Part shown: piece by piece, positions 35,362 to 50,379 of the stretch
Position numbering within the stretch: position 1 is the first letter of the stretch
Layout of the letters: every line of letters begins with the position of its first letter
Source: Gymnogyps californianus
Lineage: Eukaryota > Chordata > Aves > Accipitriformes > Cathartidae
Assembly (NCBI RefSeq): GCF_018139145.2
Contig: NC_059487.1
Span: forward strand, 6,779,792-6,843,791
Length of the DNA: 64,000 nucleotides
Direction of reading: 5' to 3'
The notes under the pieces: generated by a model
Told to the model about the DNA's origin: nothing
The model's input: only the letters and a program-made list of their open reading frames with translations
Database searches by the model: none
Translations under genes and position numbers: made by a program

Positions 35362-38300
35362 GCAGTAGCCAGAATTTGCTGCCAGCTCCGTGCTTGCTCG
35401 TGATGTCTCTGCAGTCTGTCAGAAAATGCATTTTCAAATTGAAAGAGCAATTGTGTTTGCAAAGATAAAGTGCTAAGGGTCCCCTAACCTGTGGAGGAAA
35501 GGACAAGGGGAAAGCTCACTTTTTTATTAGATTAGATTTCAATTGGAGGCAGAGCTGACCCATTAATCCCAGACACTGAGGCACATATCCAAAATGTGAA
35601 GGATCATCCTGATGGTGGGTGAGTCAACTCCAGGGTTTCACAGGCAAATTTCTAAGCCTGGGCTCTCCGGGTGGATAAAATGTCTTTTGCCTCAGCTCTG
35701 TGCTTCTCTCCCAGGGAGCAGCAGTCTGCCCCAAGCTCTGGCTTGCTGTGACAAATAATATTTTCCCCTTTTCTCTGGGAAACATTATGCCTCCATCTGG
35801 CTCCACAGTCGGCAATCCTTGTAGTTTTTCACTCCCTCCTGTGACATTTCATTCACCTTTGGGTCAGTTATAAAGGACAAATATTCTCTTCTCTTTCCAT
35901 TTGCTTTCCTTAGAGCTCTGCTGGCAGCCTGCACCAGGGCCTGCCCGTGCCCCAGCCAGCCTCGCACCTCTACCCTACAGCCCCGGGCCGGGGAGGCACG
36001 GCAGGTCCTGTCCCTGCCCTTGGAGACCTCCCCAGGCTACACTTTGCTCTAACTTTCCCCCTTTTTTTTAAATAGATGCACTTCAAAATCCCTCTAGAAA
36101 TTACAGCTGTTTGACGATACTGTTTAGGCTGCATTCACCTACTTGAGTTGGTAGTCACCTCTTCAGGAGCCAGGCAATGCCCCCTTTAGTCATGCCGACA
36201 GCCCAAATTCCCCTGCTTCTCTCTCTTCGTTATCCTGCAGCCTCTCACCAGGAGCCTGCCACCCAAGCACTCGCACTCATGGCCGTTCCAGCATGCGTTA
36301 AAGAAACACCCATCACCTACCTCTGCGTAAGGACCAGTCTGATGGCATCCATCACACACTTTTTTGTGAGGCTCAGGGAGCTGTCAGGCAAAAGGCACTA
36401 CTACAATTATCTGTAATAATCAACATCGCTGTCCCCTGGTAAGAACACAGCCTGGTTATTACGGGTGCAGCATCCTGGTTGCTTTATCCTGTGTCATTAG
36501 CAGAGCTGCAATACATTATCCCTCGCTGAAGTTGCCCCCTGGTCCCACTGTTGCTCCCATCTGCCTTGCCCCTTCTCCAAGCTGGAAAAATACCCTATTC
36601 CTGCATATTGCTCATTGTGGTCGGCACACAGTTATTTCAACAGACGGTAATCTGTCAGCGCCAGCAGCTCCCTGTGCTGCGTCTGGTTGTGATGGATACT
36701 GCCAGGAAACACCCAGGTCTGAGGATCGTGGTGGTCAGAAACCGGCCTCTGCTGCTGCATGACACTTGGAGTTAGTTGTGAAGCAGCACTTAACAGGAGA
36801 TAAATGAGTATTGACATGATTTAATCTTATTGCATGTGTTTGTGGGCAGGACAGGGAGTGTGGGCATGTGTATTTACTCACATAATTCAAGGGTTTGCAT
36901 ATTCCACTGCTCTGGAGTGACTCTAACACAGACAGGCTTCCAGCGGTTCGTCAGGCTGCTGCTGTATTGTAGCAATGCTGGGGGTCCTTCGGATGCAGAC
37001 CGTGGCAGAGACAGCTGAGGCCTCAGAAATACAATCATTAGTGCCTACTTTTCATGAGTTTATGGAAAACAATATTTATTTCAAATGGGGGGAAAGGGGG
37101 CATCTTTCCCCAAATATCTGCCCTTCCTCTCCTATTCCCCTTCCTCCTTCCTCTTTACAGAGGATTTGGGATTCTCTGTCCTGTAAATCCTGTCCTCCAA
37201 CAAGCGGATGGACTGGCTGGGAGGTGGAGGTGTTCACAGCGTCGCCCCAAGGCAGAAGACCCCCCTGTCCCCAGGATATGGCCATACCTTGGCCAAAACC
37301 TCCCTGCTCTGCAGGAGCGCAGTGTGACTCTCCCGCTTGGGTTCGTGCCCAACAGGGTGCTCCGCTTCCAAGCACAATTTCACTGTGATAAAAGCTCCCG
37401 CAGGTTTTTAGAAAGACACCAAAAGAGGTATACAGAAATCCCAAGCACCAAAAGACGAGTCCTTGCGTCTAATAAATTCAGCTCTGAGGGGACGGGCACT
37501 TGCGGGACATCCACATCCTTGGCTCTCTCTGCTTTTCATTGGGATTTGAGACCTTTCAGTCCCTTGAGATCTCTCAGCTGAGCAGGAGCAGAGCTGAAAA
37601 TGAGACCCAGCTTCCAACTTAGTCCTCTGCTTAAATCGTGAGATGATGTTTCCCCTTTCCTCACCTTTATTTGATGCATCGAGGCACTAGATGTGGCATT
37701 CAGCAGCATCCAGTGGCCGCACAGCCCCGCAGAGCCCCGAATCTGATGCCTGTCTGTTAACAATCCTGCAAGCCCTGCATTGTGCCCAGTAGCAGAGCAG
37801 CCGTTCCAGACGGGCAAAGACCTTATTCCTGGCACATCCCTGACTGCAAAACACGGGTGGGCGAGCTGCCAGCGTGGTGACACTGCGCGTGGGAGGGGAG
37901 AAGGCACAAACCCTGCGTAAACGTCCTGAGGGGAACTTGGGGTTCATCTGCTTCCTCAAACCCATTCCAGGAATTGGCTTTGTGGGATCAGGAAACAAAA
38001 ATAAAACAAACTCCCACAGAGACTGGAGAAAGTTTTTGTTTTGGTTCAAACCTGGAACATTGTGTAGGATCGTTGCGGATAATTATTTCCCTTTGTGGCA
38101 CTGACAATTCAGTAGTTATTAGCACAGTGATAACAACGGCATTAAATCATCTGACTGAAGCAGCTCCTCCTGCCCGAGTCCCTGAGCTAATCTGTGTGTC
38201 CATCGCAAGGCTGGGGCTGAGGGGGGCTATCTATGCCCAATACACACACCTGGGTGAGATTTCCTACACGTTGTCAAAACAGTGAGGTTTACTGTGACGA

Positions 38301-41300
38301 CTGGTTAACATTTCCCATTACAGACTCCTTCAGTAGCTATAACATTCAGGATGTGACTGACGCGTGTATTTAAGATGAGACCAACCAGCTTGGTACTTAT
38401 ATAAAATATTTTCTTCCAGCTTGACTTAAATCCAAATATTTTGATGATGAAGACATTGATTCTTTTAACTAAAATTTCATGTTAGGTCCTTTTAACATAC
38501 TTCTGCATTTCCTTCTCCACGGGCGGCCTCCAGTCGCCATCCTCTGTGAATATCTGCCATCACCCACTGCCTGAAACATCAGGAAAGAGAGGTCTTAATT
38601 TTCCTAGGGGTTCCCAAATGGGAATGGCCGTGTCCCTGGGCACTGACTGTGGTGGGGCTTCTTCTGCGAAGGGGTGGCTGTGCAGCCCCACGGCTGGGTT
38701 AGCAGCACTGCACCCGGGCTGGGTGCTCAGGAAGTTCAGCGCCAGCTTCAGTATCTCCCTGTGCTCCTTGTGCAGCTCATTCCTCTCACTCAGCCTCGCT
38801 GGGCAGCTCATTTAGTCCTATGGACACAAAAGACCTCTGAGGCTTCGCATATTTAATAAACAAAGCTGGGAGAAAGTGATCCTCTTTCTTACCCAAATCT
38901 GTGATAAACATCTCTCCATTCTCTGGTGCTTCATAACCTACAAATATTAAACCCATAAAACTTCTGCTGTTAGAGCTGGGGCACAGAGGCTGCGTCCGCA
39001 TAGTGCCTGTGAACGTGGAGAAGCTGAATCACAGAAGCCACAAGTGGTTTGGGGGGGCTGGGTTACAGGATTTGGGGCCCTGGGGAGCTGCCAAATTTTG
39101 AATTGTGAGTGATAGCGGGGAAGTGGTTCCCACCTCTGCACCTCTGCAGCTCAGCATGGAGCGGGCAGGAAGGTGCTCAGCAGCTCTGCAAAGCCGCCTG
39201 AGGGCTGACAAGTGCTATTAGAGACGGGGTATGAGTCAGTCTGTTAAAAGCAGCAGTTATTGCTCGCTCAGAAAGACAAAGGAGGGAGAACTTCTGTCAA
39301 AATTGCCTTCACCTGTTCCAGAGTGACAGCCTCGAAGCAAATCGCTTTGGGGCTTTATGAGTTAATGCCCTCAGAGATCAAACCCAAGCAAAGAGGCAGC
39401 TGTCAAGGAATGAAAAAGATGCAAAATCGAGCTGGGTATGTGCTACACGCACATAAAAATGAACTAGCTGGTGGTTTTCTAATGATTCCTGCGAGGAGGG
39501 AAGCATCCTTGGAGGGATGCAGCTCCTGGAGAGCCCCACAGAGACCAGCTCACAGACCTGGGCTGCATCACATCTGTGCCAATGATGTGGAAGGGAACAG
39601 CATATGGTCCCTCTGGAAAACCTTGTGGATGAAAAGAAGACTGAGGGAATGGAAAAAGATTAAGAGGAAGGCAGTGATACAGTTTTCTGTGGATGAAAAC
39701 CAGTTCAGGCTTGCATACAACGAAGAATATCGTTAGGTTCTTAGATCCAGGAACGGGGCAGGCAGCACCTCCCGCGGGGGCAGCGGGTGCCTGACGGATG
39801 GACGGGAAAACCGGCCTGGTGGTGCCAGGCTTAAGGAGCTCTGACCACTTATTGTAGCACCAAGCTCGAGGCAATGCTGTCATGGGGAAATGATGTTTCC
39901 CCAGCCCCAAATGAGGGCAGGGATGGTTTGTTATTTCCAGGCTCAGTGAGCACAGGCAGCTCTGCGGGTCGTCTCAGGCTCCTCTCTTCCCTGCCTGGCC
40001 GGCACAGAGTTGCCTTCTGGCTTTTGGGTAGTTTTCTCTCTGGTTTGTATAATCTCTTCTAAAGATATTCTGTGAAATCTATGATAAACCATCTTGGAAA
40101 TGCCTTCGGGGCACAGAGGAACTTGGTGATTTTTCTTCAGCTAATAAGTATAATTTGAGCTTTTAAAGAAAGCAAAGTGAGGCCACTTTCACAAACTGGG
40201 GGGGAGGAAATCCCTTCTCCCCTCCCCTGCTTCCCTGCTGTGTTCAGACCCTGAGTCCTCAAGGAAAAAGCTGCTCACTGTGCAGAGATTAGCAAACAGA
40301 TGAAAACAGATATTGCAAATGAGGAGCTTGGCCAGGGCCAGCCGTTCCCGAGCCTCTCGCCGGTGGCAGGTACCCGAAACGGCTCACGCCAGATATTTGC
40401 AGTGGTTCAGCTCCGTGGCAAAGCTCCCTGCAGAGCCACAGCTGGGGCATGAGCACATGGGGATGGGAAAGTTTCGGCTCTGCTTCCCACCCCTCCCCAG
40501 CTCCAGTGTAAAAACCTGAATTTCTGAAGCAGGGAGCTGCTGCCAGAGTAAATTGTCCCACTGGTGGCACGGGCGATGGGGAGCAGACTTCAGGAGGTGT
40601 CCTGCCAACAGCGCTAGGCTTTGCCCGCTGAAGAATAAAAAGGCAAGAATTTTTAATACAATAATAGGTGATATTTGCTGATCTTTCCCCAGAAATAACA
40701 CCACAGGTTCATTGCAAAACTGGATTCATCCCCTGGAGCCTGAAGGAAGGAGGTAACCCGTTACCCCTCAGAGCAGCGACCATGTCACCTTCTCTCGGCC
40801 AGCATTATGCAGTTGGCTTTTAATCAAAATACTGCACAGATGGACCAATGCAGCAGTTGTTCACTGATGCAGGAGAGTATGAGGAGGTCAGCTTTGGGTC
40901 ACAGGGGTAAATTTTTAATAACAAAGGAGGAATGAGGCTGCTCTTCTTTGGAGCCATAAGTGTGATAGACGTTGCCTCCCTGTGCCGCAGGCTCAGTCCC
41001 CCATGTCCAGCAGCTGCCTTGTACAGCCAGGAGCATCCCAAATTAAGTCATCATTTCTGAGTATACCTTATTTGTGAACTGTCCCTATTAACATTTTAAT
41101 AGGTACATCCTTCAGACTCTGTTCCAAGTAGCTCCTGGAAGGGCTGAGCTCTCAGATATGCAGCCTGAATAGTAAAAAAAAATCACTCTGCAGTAATACG
41201 CATTGGACTGATTTGATAAGTGCAATGAACAGAACTGCTGGGGATTTATGCAGCTCTGCAGAGAATAACGGTGTGGGAAAGGCTGCTTTGTGCAGCTCTT

Positions 41301-44300
41301 GGAGTGCCACTTTCCCCTCACTCTTAAACCCCTATTGCTGCAGGCGTTTGGCTTGAGCGAAGCCAAGCGAGCACGGGGCCCAGCGTGTCTTTACAAAGCT
41401 GGTGAAAACAAACGTTGTCGTGCTGCATGCCAAGGGATTCCCTGCCCTGCCTCACATCACCAGCAGCACTGGCTCTGGGCCAGCTGCAGGCACCTGGAGG
41501 CAATTCAGCCATGAGAGAAGGAGCCCAAAGTGCCCCTTCCCCTCCCGCCGAGCCCAGCACCCATGGCATCACCTGCACACCCTGAGGCCCCTCCAGGGCT
41601 CAAGGCATCGCCCACAGCATCGAGTCAGGGTTCACAACCCTTGCTACCACCGATAAGCTCTGCCGCCTGCTCCAGTGTGCCCAATCCACCAGGAATTCTG
41701 CCTGGGCGAGCAAAAAGCCAGAGGAGCAAGTGGAGGCGTTGGCTTTCAGGGCGGCACAATGAAGGGGAAGCCCCGAGAGTCCCGGTCTTTCCTGGGTCTC
41801 CCACTCAGTGCAGAAACTGATGGCTGTAAGAGGAAACTGTGGTTTGGGTAACAAAAGTTGAGCCTTTCCCAAAACCAGCAAGGCTTGAAGCCGTACTGAG
41901 TGTGAAAAATGACACATCTTCCGATATGCCTTTTGGGCACTGGCTGCGTCACATCCGATCTGAATCACCCAGCCCAGTGCTCATCCTGAGGACAACAAGC
42001 AGGGTGGGATATGCCTGGGGTAGGGACAAAACTAGGCAGTTCCCAAAAACAGTAATTAGGGTGGATGAGGTGCTGGAGGGGCATCCTGAGGGGGATAATA
42101 GCAGCGATAACACTGAGGGGAGACAAAAGCACTGCATGCAATATTATGAAAGAAGAAAACCCTGGCAGAATAATTACGCTGTAATTACGGGTTATTTCAT
42201 ATTCTGTGACATCTAAATGTCAACCTCGTAATGCTGTAACAACAAGCGCTTGGTACAGCACCACGCTGCACGCCTGATGAGGGCAGCCCCAGGAGAGGTG
42301 CAGCAGCCTTTAGCTCTGCTAACTAACCCTAACTCCTGCTCCCCTTCCACCCAGTGTGCAGAGCCACAACATGCATCAGGAGACACAAGGCCGCCCTCGC
42401 TTGGCGTCCAGGTCCAGGGGGTCATGCCAGGACTGGGGGGTCACACTGAGCAATGTGTCCGTCGCCTTTCCCAGCAGAAACGCCCGGGCAATGACAGTAC
42501 ATCCACCACGGGGGTGGCAAAACGCCCTGAGTCCTTAGTCAGTGCCGATGCAAATACCCAGGAACCCACTTGAACTGGTGTCCATAAAGTTCTCCATCAT
42601 TGAACTCCATCACTGCACCCTGCCTAACTCTCTAGGGCATGAAAGTACAGAAGAATGCCTGGCTGAAGCTCTCTAGTCCTGCTGTCGCACATGCTCCCCC
42701 CAAACAAGTGTCTCTAATCTGCCTGCCTTCACGCCTCAGTGCTGCACAGATCATGCCTTACCCGCTACTTCTGCCAATATGGTTAGTCCCAAAGCACAGA
42801 GGGTGAAATTACAGCAGCTCTTGCTGCTAGGCAGCCTCCTCCACCCAATTAGTGGTTTCAAAAAGTTTCCGCTGATTGTGGGGTTTGATAATTTTTCAAT
42901 TTTTCCTGCAGGCACTGCTCATTGCAGTGTCCAGCCAGAGGAAAAAGCTCTCCCTGCTCTGAGATGAATTTGTTTTAATGCCGGAGAAAGCTCCTTCCTC
43001 CCGTCAGCCCCGTTGGGAGCACCGTGCTCGGCTCCCACGGAGCCCAGGACCACACACGCAACATCAGCTGCTCCTGAGAGAGCAAAACCCATGCTGGTTT
43101 TAGCCACCTTTTTTTTTAGGAAAGGCCTAGATGGGAGCAAAGTTCCTCCCACCCCACACACCCACCTAACTGGGGTTGGAAACTTGGTGTTGCCGATGCC
43201 CTGGTAGTGCAGAGCACGAAGCATTGGGCACATGGAGTAATTTTTTCTCTCCTCTGGTGAAAGGAAAAGGTGACTCAGCTCAGCCCAGCCGAGCCCTTGG
43301 CTATGACCTGCTCCTTCCTGTAATTTGCCAAGTTCCCGCTTTATTGTCTGAACAGCCACGGCATATTTCCAACTAATGCAAGAGGAAGCTTTCAGCCTTT
43401 CAACTTGGCCATTTCAGTTTCTCAGCCTACTTCAAAGCAAAACCTCCTATCCAAGCCATGGATCACCCCCGACTACTCATACCGCTGTGCTTTTTTTTTT
43501 TAATCTCTTGGGAAATAAATTCACAGAATTGGCTTCTCTTCCTTCTCAGATATGAAAGCATCTCGCCAGCTATTCCCAGGTGCGATGAGGAATTACAGAA
43601 GGTTCGACTGGAACAGCATATAAATAAGAAATGTGTGGAAATGTGGTACTTTTTTCCACCTTATGTTTACATGTTGAAAACATCTCTTCTGGTGATTTCA
43701 TTTCCTCAGTTGCTCATCTGCAAAGGAACCCAGAACTGCCTCTGCCTCAGTCCTTGGGAAGGGCTGCAAAGTGATGGAGGCAAACCTCTGGCTAACCAGA
43801 TTTCCTCAGCATCTCCTCAATGTGCCACGACATCTCACGTCCCCCGCGAACCACTGGAGTTGCTGGCTGAAATCACACCTCTCGGGGCTTCTCTGAGTGC
43901 CTGAAAAGTGAGCTGGTGGTCAAATCTCCTGTCACCTTCGGAAACCAGTGATGTGCACAGAGTCCTGGAAATCAGGGGGCTGAGAAAGGTGCCTGGAGGA
44001 TTGGCTTCTGTATCGACATCCTGGCTTTTAGCAGCCTTCTGGGACAACCAGCGTTGCTTCTTCCTCATTTCCACTCCTCTTCTTGCAGGCTGAAGGCCTG
44101 TTACAACTAATTTGGAAATTTTCTGTTGCAAAATGTGAGGCATTGAGTTCAGAGTGAAACTCTGACACAATCTGCATTCGAAAGAGCCAGGACTAGGGAA
44201 ACTCTCCCTATGAATTACAAATCTCTCGCCTTCTCTCTGTAGCTGTCTCACATCTCCAACTCATTTTGACACATTTTGGTTCCTCCTTGGAAAAAATGTT

Positions 44301-47300
44301 GGTCTCTAAGAGAATTTGCTCAAAAGAACAAGAACCAGCTGTGGTACCAGCTGTGGTGCCAGCTCCCGATTCACATCACATCTCCTGGCAGTTACTCCAA
44401 GATAATTATCAGGTATCATTTTAGGAGTGATGGGATGCCTGGTCATCAGCTACTGGTCCTGACAGTCCTGGATTGCATCTGCCAGCCCAGTGCAGGTGCC
44501 AGACACTGCAGGAGCACAGTGGTCCTGGGGGTTTATGAATTTGTGCTTTCAGCCCCAAGTCAGGAAACAGTCACTTTTTACCAGTACCAGGCATCAGTTC
44601 AGGATAACGTGGTGCTGACATCTTTTTGCTGCTTCAAGTCAGCCTCTGGCAACCTTTACACTTAGATAGCAGTTTGTTTATCACCTCTTACCTCTAAAGA
44701 TAATCTTATCTCTTTTCCCTACCTCTTGTTTTGGCACCAGCATCTCACAGCCCAGCCAAGGCCCTGGAGTAGGCTGTCCTTGCAGGAAAGGCAGGGAAAA
44801 CCCCGTCTGAAAGAGGCTTTCCCCCTCACCAACTGCCTTTAAGGCTTTGAGGAATTTCCTCATCTCTCTCACTCTTGTCTAAAAGGTAAATGTCTTGGGC
44901 CAGAGCTGCCCTTGCTGGGTGGCCATGCAGTGCTCGGCATGCACAAAGTGCTCCCTTAAATAAATGCTAACTCGGTTGTTCCCTGCCTGTGCAGGGCATA
45001 GCTCGCTGACGCCTCAGGCTTGCCCATCTCAGCAGTAATCAGAGATGCAGACTCGCGGAGAGCATCGTTACTGAATCACTGCTGGGAAGTTTTGCTTATT
45101 TCTATGGAAGCTGCAGATGGGATGAACCATTTGGGACCGTCTCCCGCTGGGCAGCAGTGCTGCTGGCAGCACCCTGCAGGCGCGCGGTGCTAGCTGGCCC
45201 TGTGCCACCAGCCTTACTGCAATGAGCAGCTCTGGTGACAAGGAGAGCAATTCTTTGTGGCCAGCCACAGCATCAGCTTCTGCACAGCAAGAGATTCCAG
45301 CGGTCAAATCAAAGAAAGAGAAGATCTCCCCTTCTAGAATACTTCGCATCAGCATTTTTTTGCTTTCCTTCACTGAAGTCATGCTTCATTTGACACTTTT
45401 GACCATAGTACAAATCATCAGCACCTCACATCCCAGGAGGAGGCTTCCCGCAGAAAGGGGTGCTCCATGGGTTCGCTGATGCCTCCTCGGGTATGCTGCA
45501 CGGCACTGCGAACAAGGGCACGCATCCAGGGCAGAGCATGCACAATGCTATGAAATAGCTGTTATTTGTTTTTCTAAAGTTTGGTGCATGTAATTGTTGC
45601 TTCTTCATTGCAATTACAGTGCAAATACTATAGATGATAGGATAAATGCAATAAAAATGGAATTTGCTTAAAAATTAGGAAATACTTCTGGAGAGAGGTT
45701 TTTGTTTGCCTGGTTGTCTGCTCTGGCAAATGCAGATTTGTGGCTATGGATGAGATCTTTCCTAGAGCACTGTCTTAGCTGAATAGTTTACACTTGCTCC
45801 TCAGTATATTAAGGCCATTCATTCTTGCCTGCCAGCCAGCCATAAGCAGGAACTTAGCATATATCTTATCTATGAAAAATCCACAAAATACACCACAAAA
45901 CCCCAAGGGAATCAGGACCTTCAGGGTAGATCCTGTCCCATGTGTGAAGGTCTTTCTGTCCCCCGGGGCTTATTGCACTGGTGGAGGAAAGACTAATCCA
46001 TGGGCCTTTCTGTCTTGTAATTAACACTTTTCTCTAGGTAATTAAGAAGTCTCAAACCTCAACAAGTGCAAGGAAGAAAACAGGCAAACAGCCCTGCCTG
46101 ATCCACACCTGTGAGCCCTGCCAAACAGGCAGCTCCGCAGGCAGCACGTGGTGGTAACTCCTGGGAAAAATGGCCTCAGGGCGACCTGGTGGGGGAAATG
46201 ACCCCAGACAGGGTCACCCCCGTGCCAAGGCCAAAATAAAGGACTTCACCCCCAGCAATGAGCCCTGCTCCGACGGGAGCTCCAGGGAGAACTGCCAGTT
46301 GCCGTTGCAAGTCCCCTCTCTTGTCCAGCTCTCCAGAAACCCCTCCGATTCCCATGTCCTCGATGAGTTACTGCAGCATCCAGCTCTGTAACAGCAAGCA
46401 GCAGGGAAGGGCAACTGCGGATACAGCAGGCTGCTCCAGCCCCCCCAAAATCAATGGCAACATTTCCACTGGTGGCAGCTGAAGCAGATTTGAGTTATAA
46501 TGACAAGCCATGACAACAGGGTCAAGGCTGGCATCAGCAAAGATGTGAGCTGGCATTGCCACTAAGGAGCAACAGCAAGGAAGTTTGGTACCCATCACCC
46601 CAGCCCCCCCAGAGCACCCCAGACCTGCCTCTGACTCATTGCACACAAATGTCTGACCCTGAACTTTCAACTTCACGGATTTCCAAGCCTAGACACTAGA
46701 TATGATTAAATCCTTCCCTGCAGAAAGCAGTTAGAGACAGTAAATAAACCACTGTGCTAGTGTAGGAGAAGCGTTGCCCCGCAGGTATTTCCCCCGTGGA
46801 GGAGGTGGCTATGCAGGACGAGCCCCGTGGGCTCCAGGCACAGCGTGGGGGGCTTGCGGGTGGAAGCAAAGCCTCGCTCCCTGCTTCCTCCTGCCTGTGA
46901 GACAGGAGGGTGGTGCTGAGGGAAAACGAAGGCAACGAGAGCCGCGATGAGCAGAAGTGAGGGTGGGAGTTTGGAGGGGCTCTGAGGGATGAAAATCTCT
47001 TAGCAAATAACAAGGTTTGTAAATTAGTCCTACTTAATAAAAATATATGAATAAATTAACTTTGCCTGCTAGTTAAATCTGTTCAGTATTTCTCTGTTGC
47101 ACCATTAAGCAAACTCTGGCAAGGCAGCTTACCTCTCGAGCACATCGTAGGACTCTGTAATGGGTAACATTTTCTAGTTTGTCATGCCTTTATCTTGCTG
47201 AGGAACAACACCTCGCAGGAGAGCAAAGCAATTTCCAGCAGCTCTGCCTCCCACCAGCCCCCCCGCCCAGGGAAAGCACCGCAGCCCAATTCGGCACCAG

Positions 47301-49904
47301 GGACAACATGGCTGATGGGCTGCACAAGCTGTTCCTGCTGAAGCAGGGACCGTCAGAGCATCCTCCACTCCTCAGGGCCTCCCTTCCCATTTCTGTTCCT
47401 GGGGTCCTGCTGACACCCCCCAGGGAGGTGAAAAAGGAGGTTACTGCAGGGATTAAGCTCCTTCCAGCCATGTTGGCAGGTCCCCACGGCTCACCCCACA
47501 CAGGCTGCCCTGGGTCTCACCTCTGCCACACACTTCTCTTCAGGGTTAACTCCATACCTGTGGTTTCCCCATGACTCTCCTCGCTGGTCCCTCAGACTGG
47601 AAACCACTCAGAGCTCTTCCCTGAGTCTCCCACTCAAGTGTCACGTTTGCCACGGTTCCCTGGGTTTAGTTTCTCACATGAAAATCTGGGCTCTGGGTTT
47701 TAAGTGGCATAATGGCAAAGAGCCAGCTTTCAACATCCCCTTTCTCCTCAGAACAGATTCATCACTTAGCTACATATGATACATATCTATATTTGATGAC
47801 ATCAACTCAAGCAACAGTACTCTTGTGTTAACACCTTTTCATGGGCATTGATTTCTCAGTGATATTCAAGTATATCAGCCTTCAGCATGCACACGTTTTA
47901 ACATCAGTACAACTTCACCTCCAAAATAACCATAATGGGTATCAAAGTGACATTTTCCTTCCTACAGTTAAAAAAAAAACCCTTCTAACACTAGCGAGAT
48001 GACACTTCACAGCACAGTGTAACGCTTCACAACGTTCATTACCCTCCTTTCTAAGTAACAAACCTCAGCATCGCCATGACAAAAGCCAGTTTTTCGGCTA
48101 CTGCCCATCCCTCACCTCCTCACCAGTGCTTTGCAAGGCGTTCACCTTCCAAATCCAAATTCTTCCCTTGCTGATTTCTACATGGCTATCAAAGCTAAAA
48201 GCCCTGTGTGAGGGTCACAAGGCCGAGGAGATGGATGGCACCTGGGGCACAATCCATTGCCTCCTATGGCAGATGTCCAGATGCAGGCAGGCAACAAGGG
48301 CTCTGCTGCCCATGGTTCTCTGTCAATGAACCCGCTGAAACCCGTGTGCTACCCACCAAAGAACTTTATAAAACCTCGTCCTTAGTCTCTTCTGCAAAAT
48401 GGAAATGGGACCACATCTCTGCCTCATGAAGGGTTTATGAAGGCTGTGACTCTGGGGGCAGAAGCAGAGCGGCCGTACCTCAGCACTGATTATTATCCTT
48501 TGAAGCAGATGTAATTACGCTAATCAAGGCTTGTCTGATGCTGAATTTTACAGTCTAGCAGTGCAAAGTTCCCAGGATTAGTCTTTAGTGGTTAAAATTT
48601 AGTGGGAGCTGAAAGAAACTCTAGAGAAGACAGGAAGAACTCCTCTGGACTGGGGTCAGTTTTTCCTAATAAATATGATTTTTGAGGCTGAAAAGGGGTG
48701 TTTCAGGAGCTGCCTCACATGCTGCTCAGCTGCCCTGGCTGGGAGCTGGGCAGTGCCTGCCTGAAGGATGCAATGGGACACTCAGGGTGGTACTTAGTCC
48801 TCTTAGTCTATCTCTGGTCTCATCCACTCCGAACCCCCATCTGAACCTGGAGGGCCCATCTCTAAAACAAAGCCCATCCCCATGCTTGTCCCCGGCATGT
48901 CACCATTTCAGCCTCCTCTCCTTGTGCCCCAATCTCCTCTGAAGACCTCCCTCAGAAGGCAGGGAGAAGAACTGGATGTTGCTCGGGGGTGGGGGTGTCC
49001 CCAAATGCTGCTGTCCATAAAAAAATTATTTCTTAAAGATTAATGCGCATCTCTTGCCAAAAAGAGAAGTCTTCCCAAGGAAAAACTTTTTTAAAAGATG
49101 TGCTTATTGGACAGCAACATGCTGCTGGGATGGTTTGCTGGCTGAAGGGACTCCTCTGTTCTCTGCCCAGCTATTTTAATCCCTGGCTCTAGATAATTTT
49201 GACTACTCAGTGGGCACGTGGAAATCTTTTTGCTTTCCCCAAATAGAACAGCACAGGGCATTTTCTACAGAAACCTCGTGAAAAAGACCCCGAGTTGCTG
49301 TAGAGGCAGAAAGGTGCTTGGATTAGTCAGAACAGCAGGGAACTAAGAAACCTGGGGAGATGAATGCACCAGGGTTTTGTCAGATAGATGCTTAAAAAAA
49401 AAAACAACAGACCTACTTTGTTTCAAGCGCCTCAGAAGCTGAGAGAATTCAGTGCATCTAGCTGTAGCTGCCACTTCACTTCTGTAATTTAATCTCATTG
49501 AGGTGCATTAAGTCAAATAATTACCTTAATGAAGACTCTAATGGGAGAAGGGAGGAAAATAATAGAGATGCTTTGAAGAAACGAAGCTGCGAAGTTGCTT
49601 TGTTTTTAACCTGGCACTGATTTAGCTCGCCCTCCTCTGGCTCTTGCCCTTACAGAGGTATCCAATCTGCCTGTCTTTCAAAAGTAACGTTTCAGATGCT
49701 GCCCCAGTGATGGATTTTTGAATCTTGGATACAGTACCATAGTTTCTGAGTTTGAAACAACCCAATGTGTAAAACCAGCTCTCGGTTCAGGCAAGTCCAG
49801 CCCTCCAAGTACTGCTACTTCCCTGTTCCCTGCAGAGCACTGACTCAAATGTCAAGTTTCTGTCTACCACTTTTGAAGTCCTCCAGGATGTTGGTCTAAA
49901 TTAG

Positions 49905-50225
49905 AATCAAAGAATCATAGAATCATTTAGGTTGGAAAAGACCTTTAAGATCATCGAGTCCAACTGTAAACCTAACACTGCCAAGTCCACCACTAAACCA
50001 TGTCCTTAAGTGCCACATCTACACCTTTTAAATACCTCCAGGGATGGTGACTCCACCACTTCCCTGTGCAGCCTGTTCCAATGCTTGATAACCCTTTCAG
50101 AAGGGGTTAGTGAAGAAATTTTTCCTAATATCCTATCTAAACCTCCCCTGGTGCAACTTGAGGCTATTTCTTCTCATTCTATCACTTGTTACTTGGGAAA
50201 AGAGATCGACACCCAGATTGGCTGG
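49905..50225 (-). mobile_element. CR1 LINE fragment, about 320 bp
   Basis: On the plus strand this starts with AATCATAGAATCATTTAGGTTGG and AGTCCAACTGTAAACC. It continues through CCAGGGATGGTGACTCCACC, CTGTGCAGCCTGTTCCAATGC and TTTTTCCTAATATCC. All are known blocks of avian CR1 read in reverse complement, so the element points left. It is 5'-truncated and carries no intact reverse-transcriptase frame. An open frame over part of it (50010-50276) is spurious. Confidence 0.93.
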
Positions 50226-50373
50226 TCTCATCCTCTTCTGAGGTCCTTCAGCTATTTTATTTATCTTTTATTTTGAAGAGCCATTGTGAAGTGATTTCAT
50301 AAAGTCCTCATGTGCTGATTTCCACCACCACCCGTGCCCAGGATGTGCATCTCATGGCCATATTGGTCTTGAA

Positions 50374-50379
50374 TTTATT
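50374..50379 (-). terminator. Candidate polyadenylation signal for OCSTAMP
   Basis: AATAAA on the minus strand about 575 bases after the OCSTAMP stop. It is the most plausible signal before the CR1 copy, but its use is unproven. Confidence 0.35.

Noticed and set aside
39260..39736. 158-codon plus-strand open frame
   Set aside because: No recognisable domain, no paired exons, and ordinary intergenic composition.
42316..42332. Telomere-like CTAACTAACCCTAAC
   Set aside because: Only about two imperfect units, so not an interstitial telomere array.
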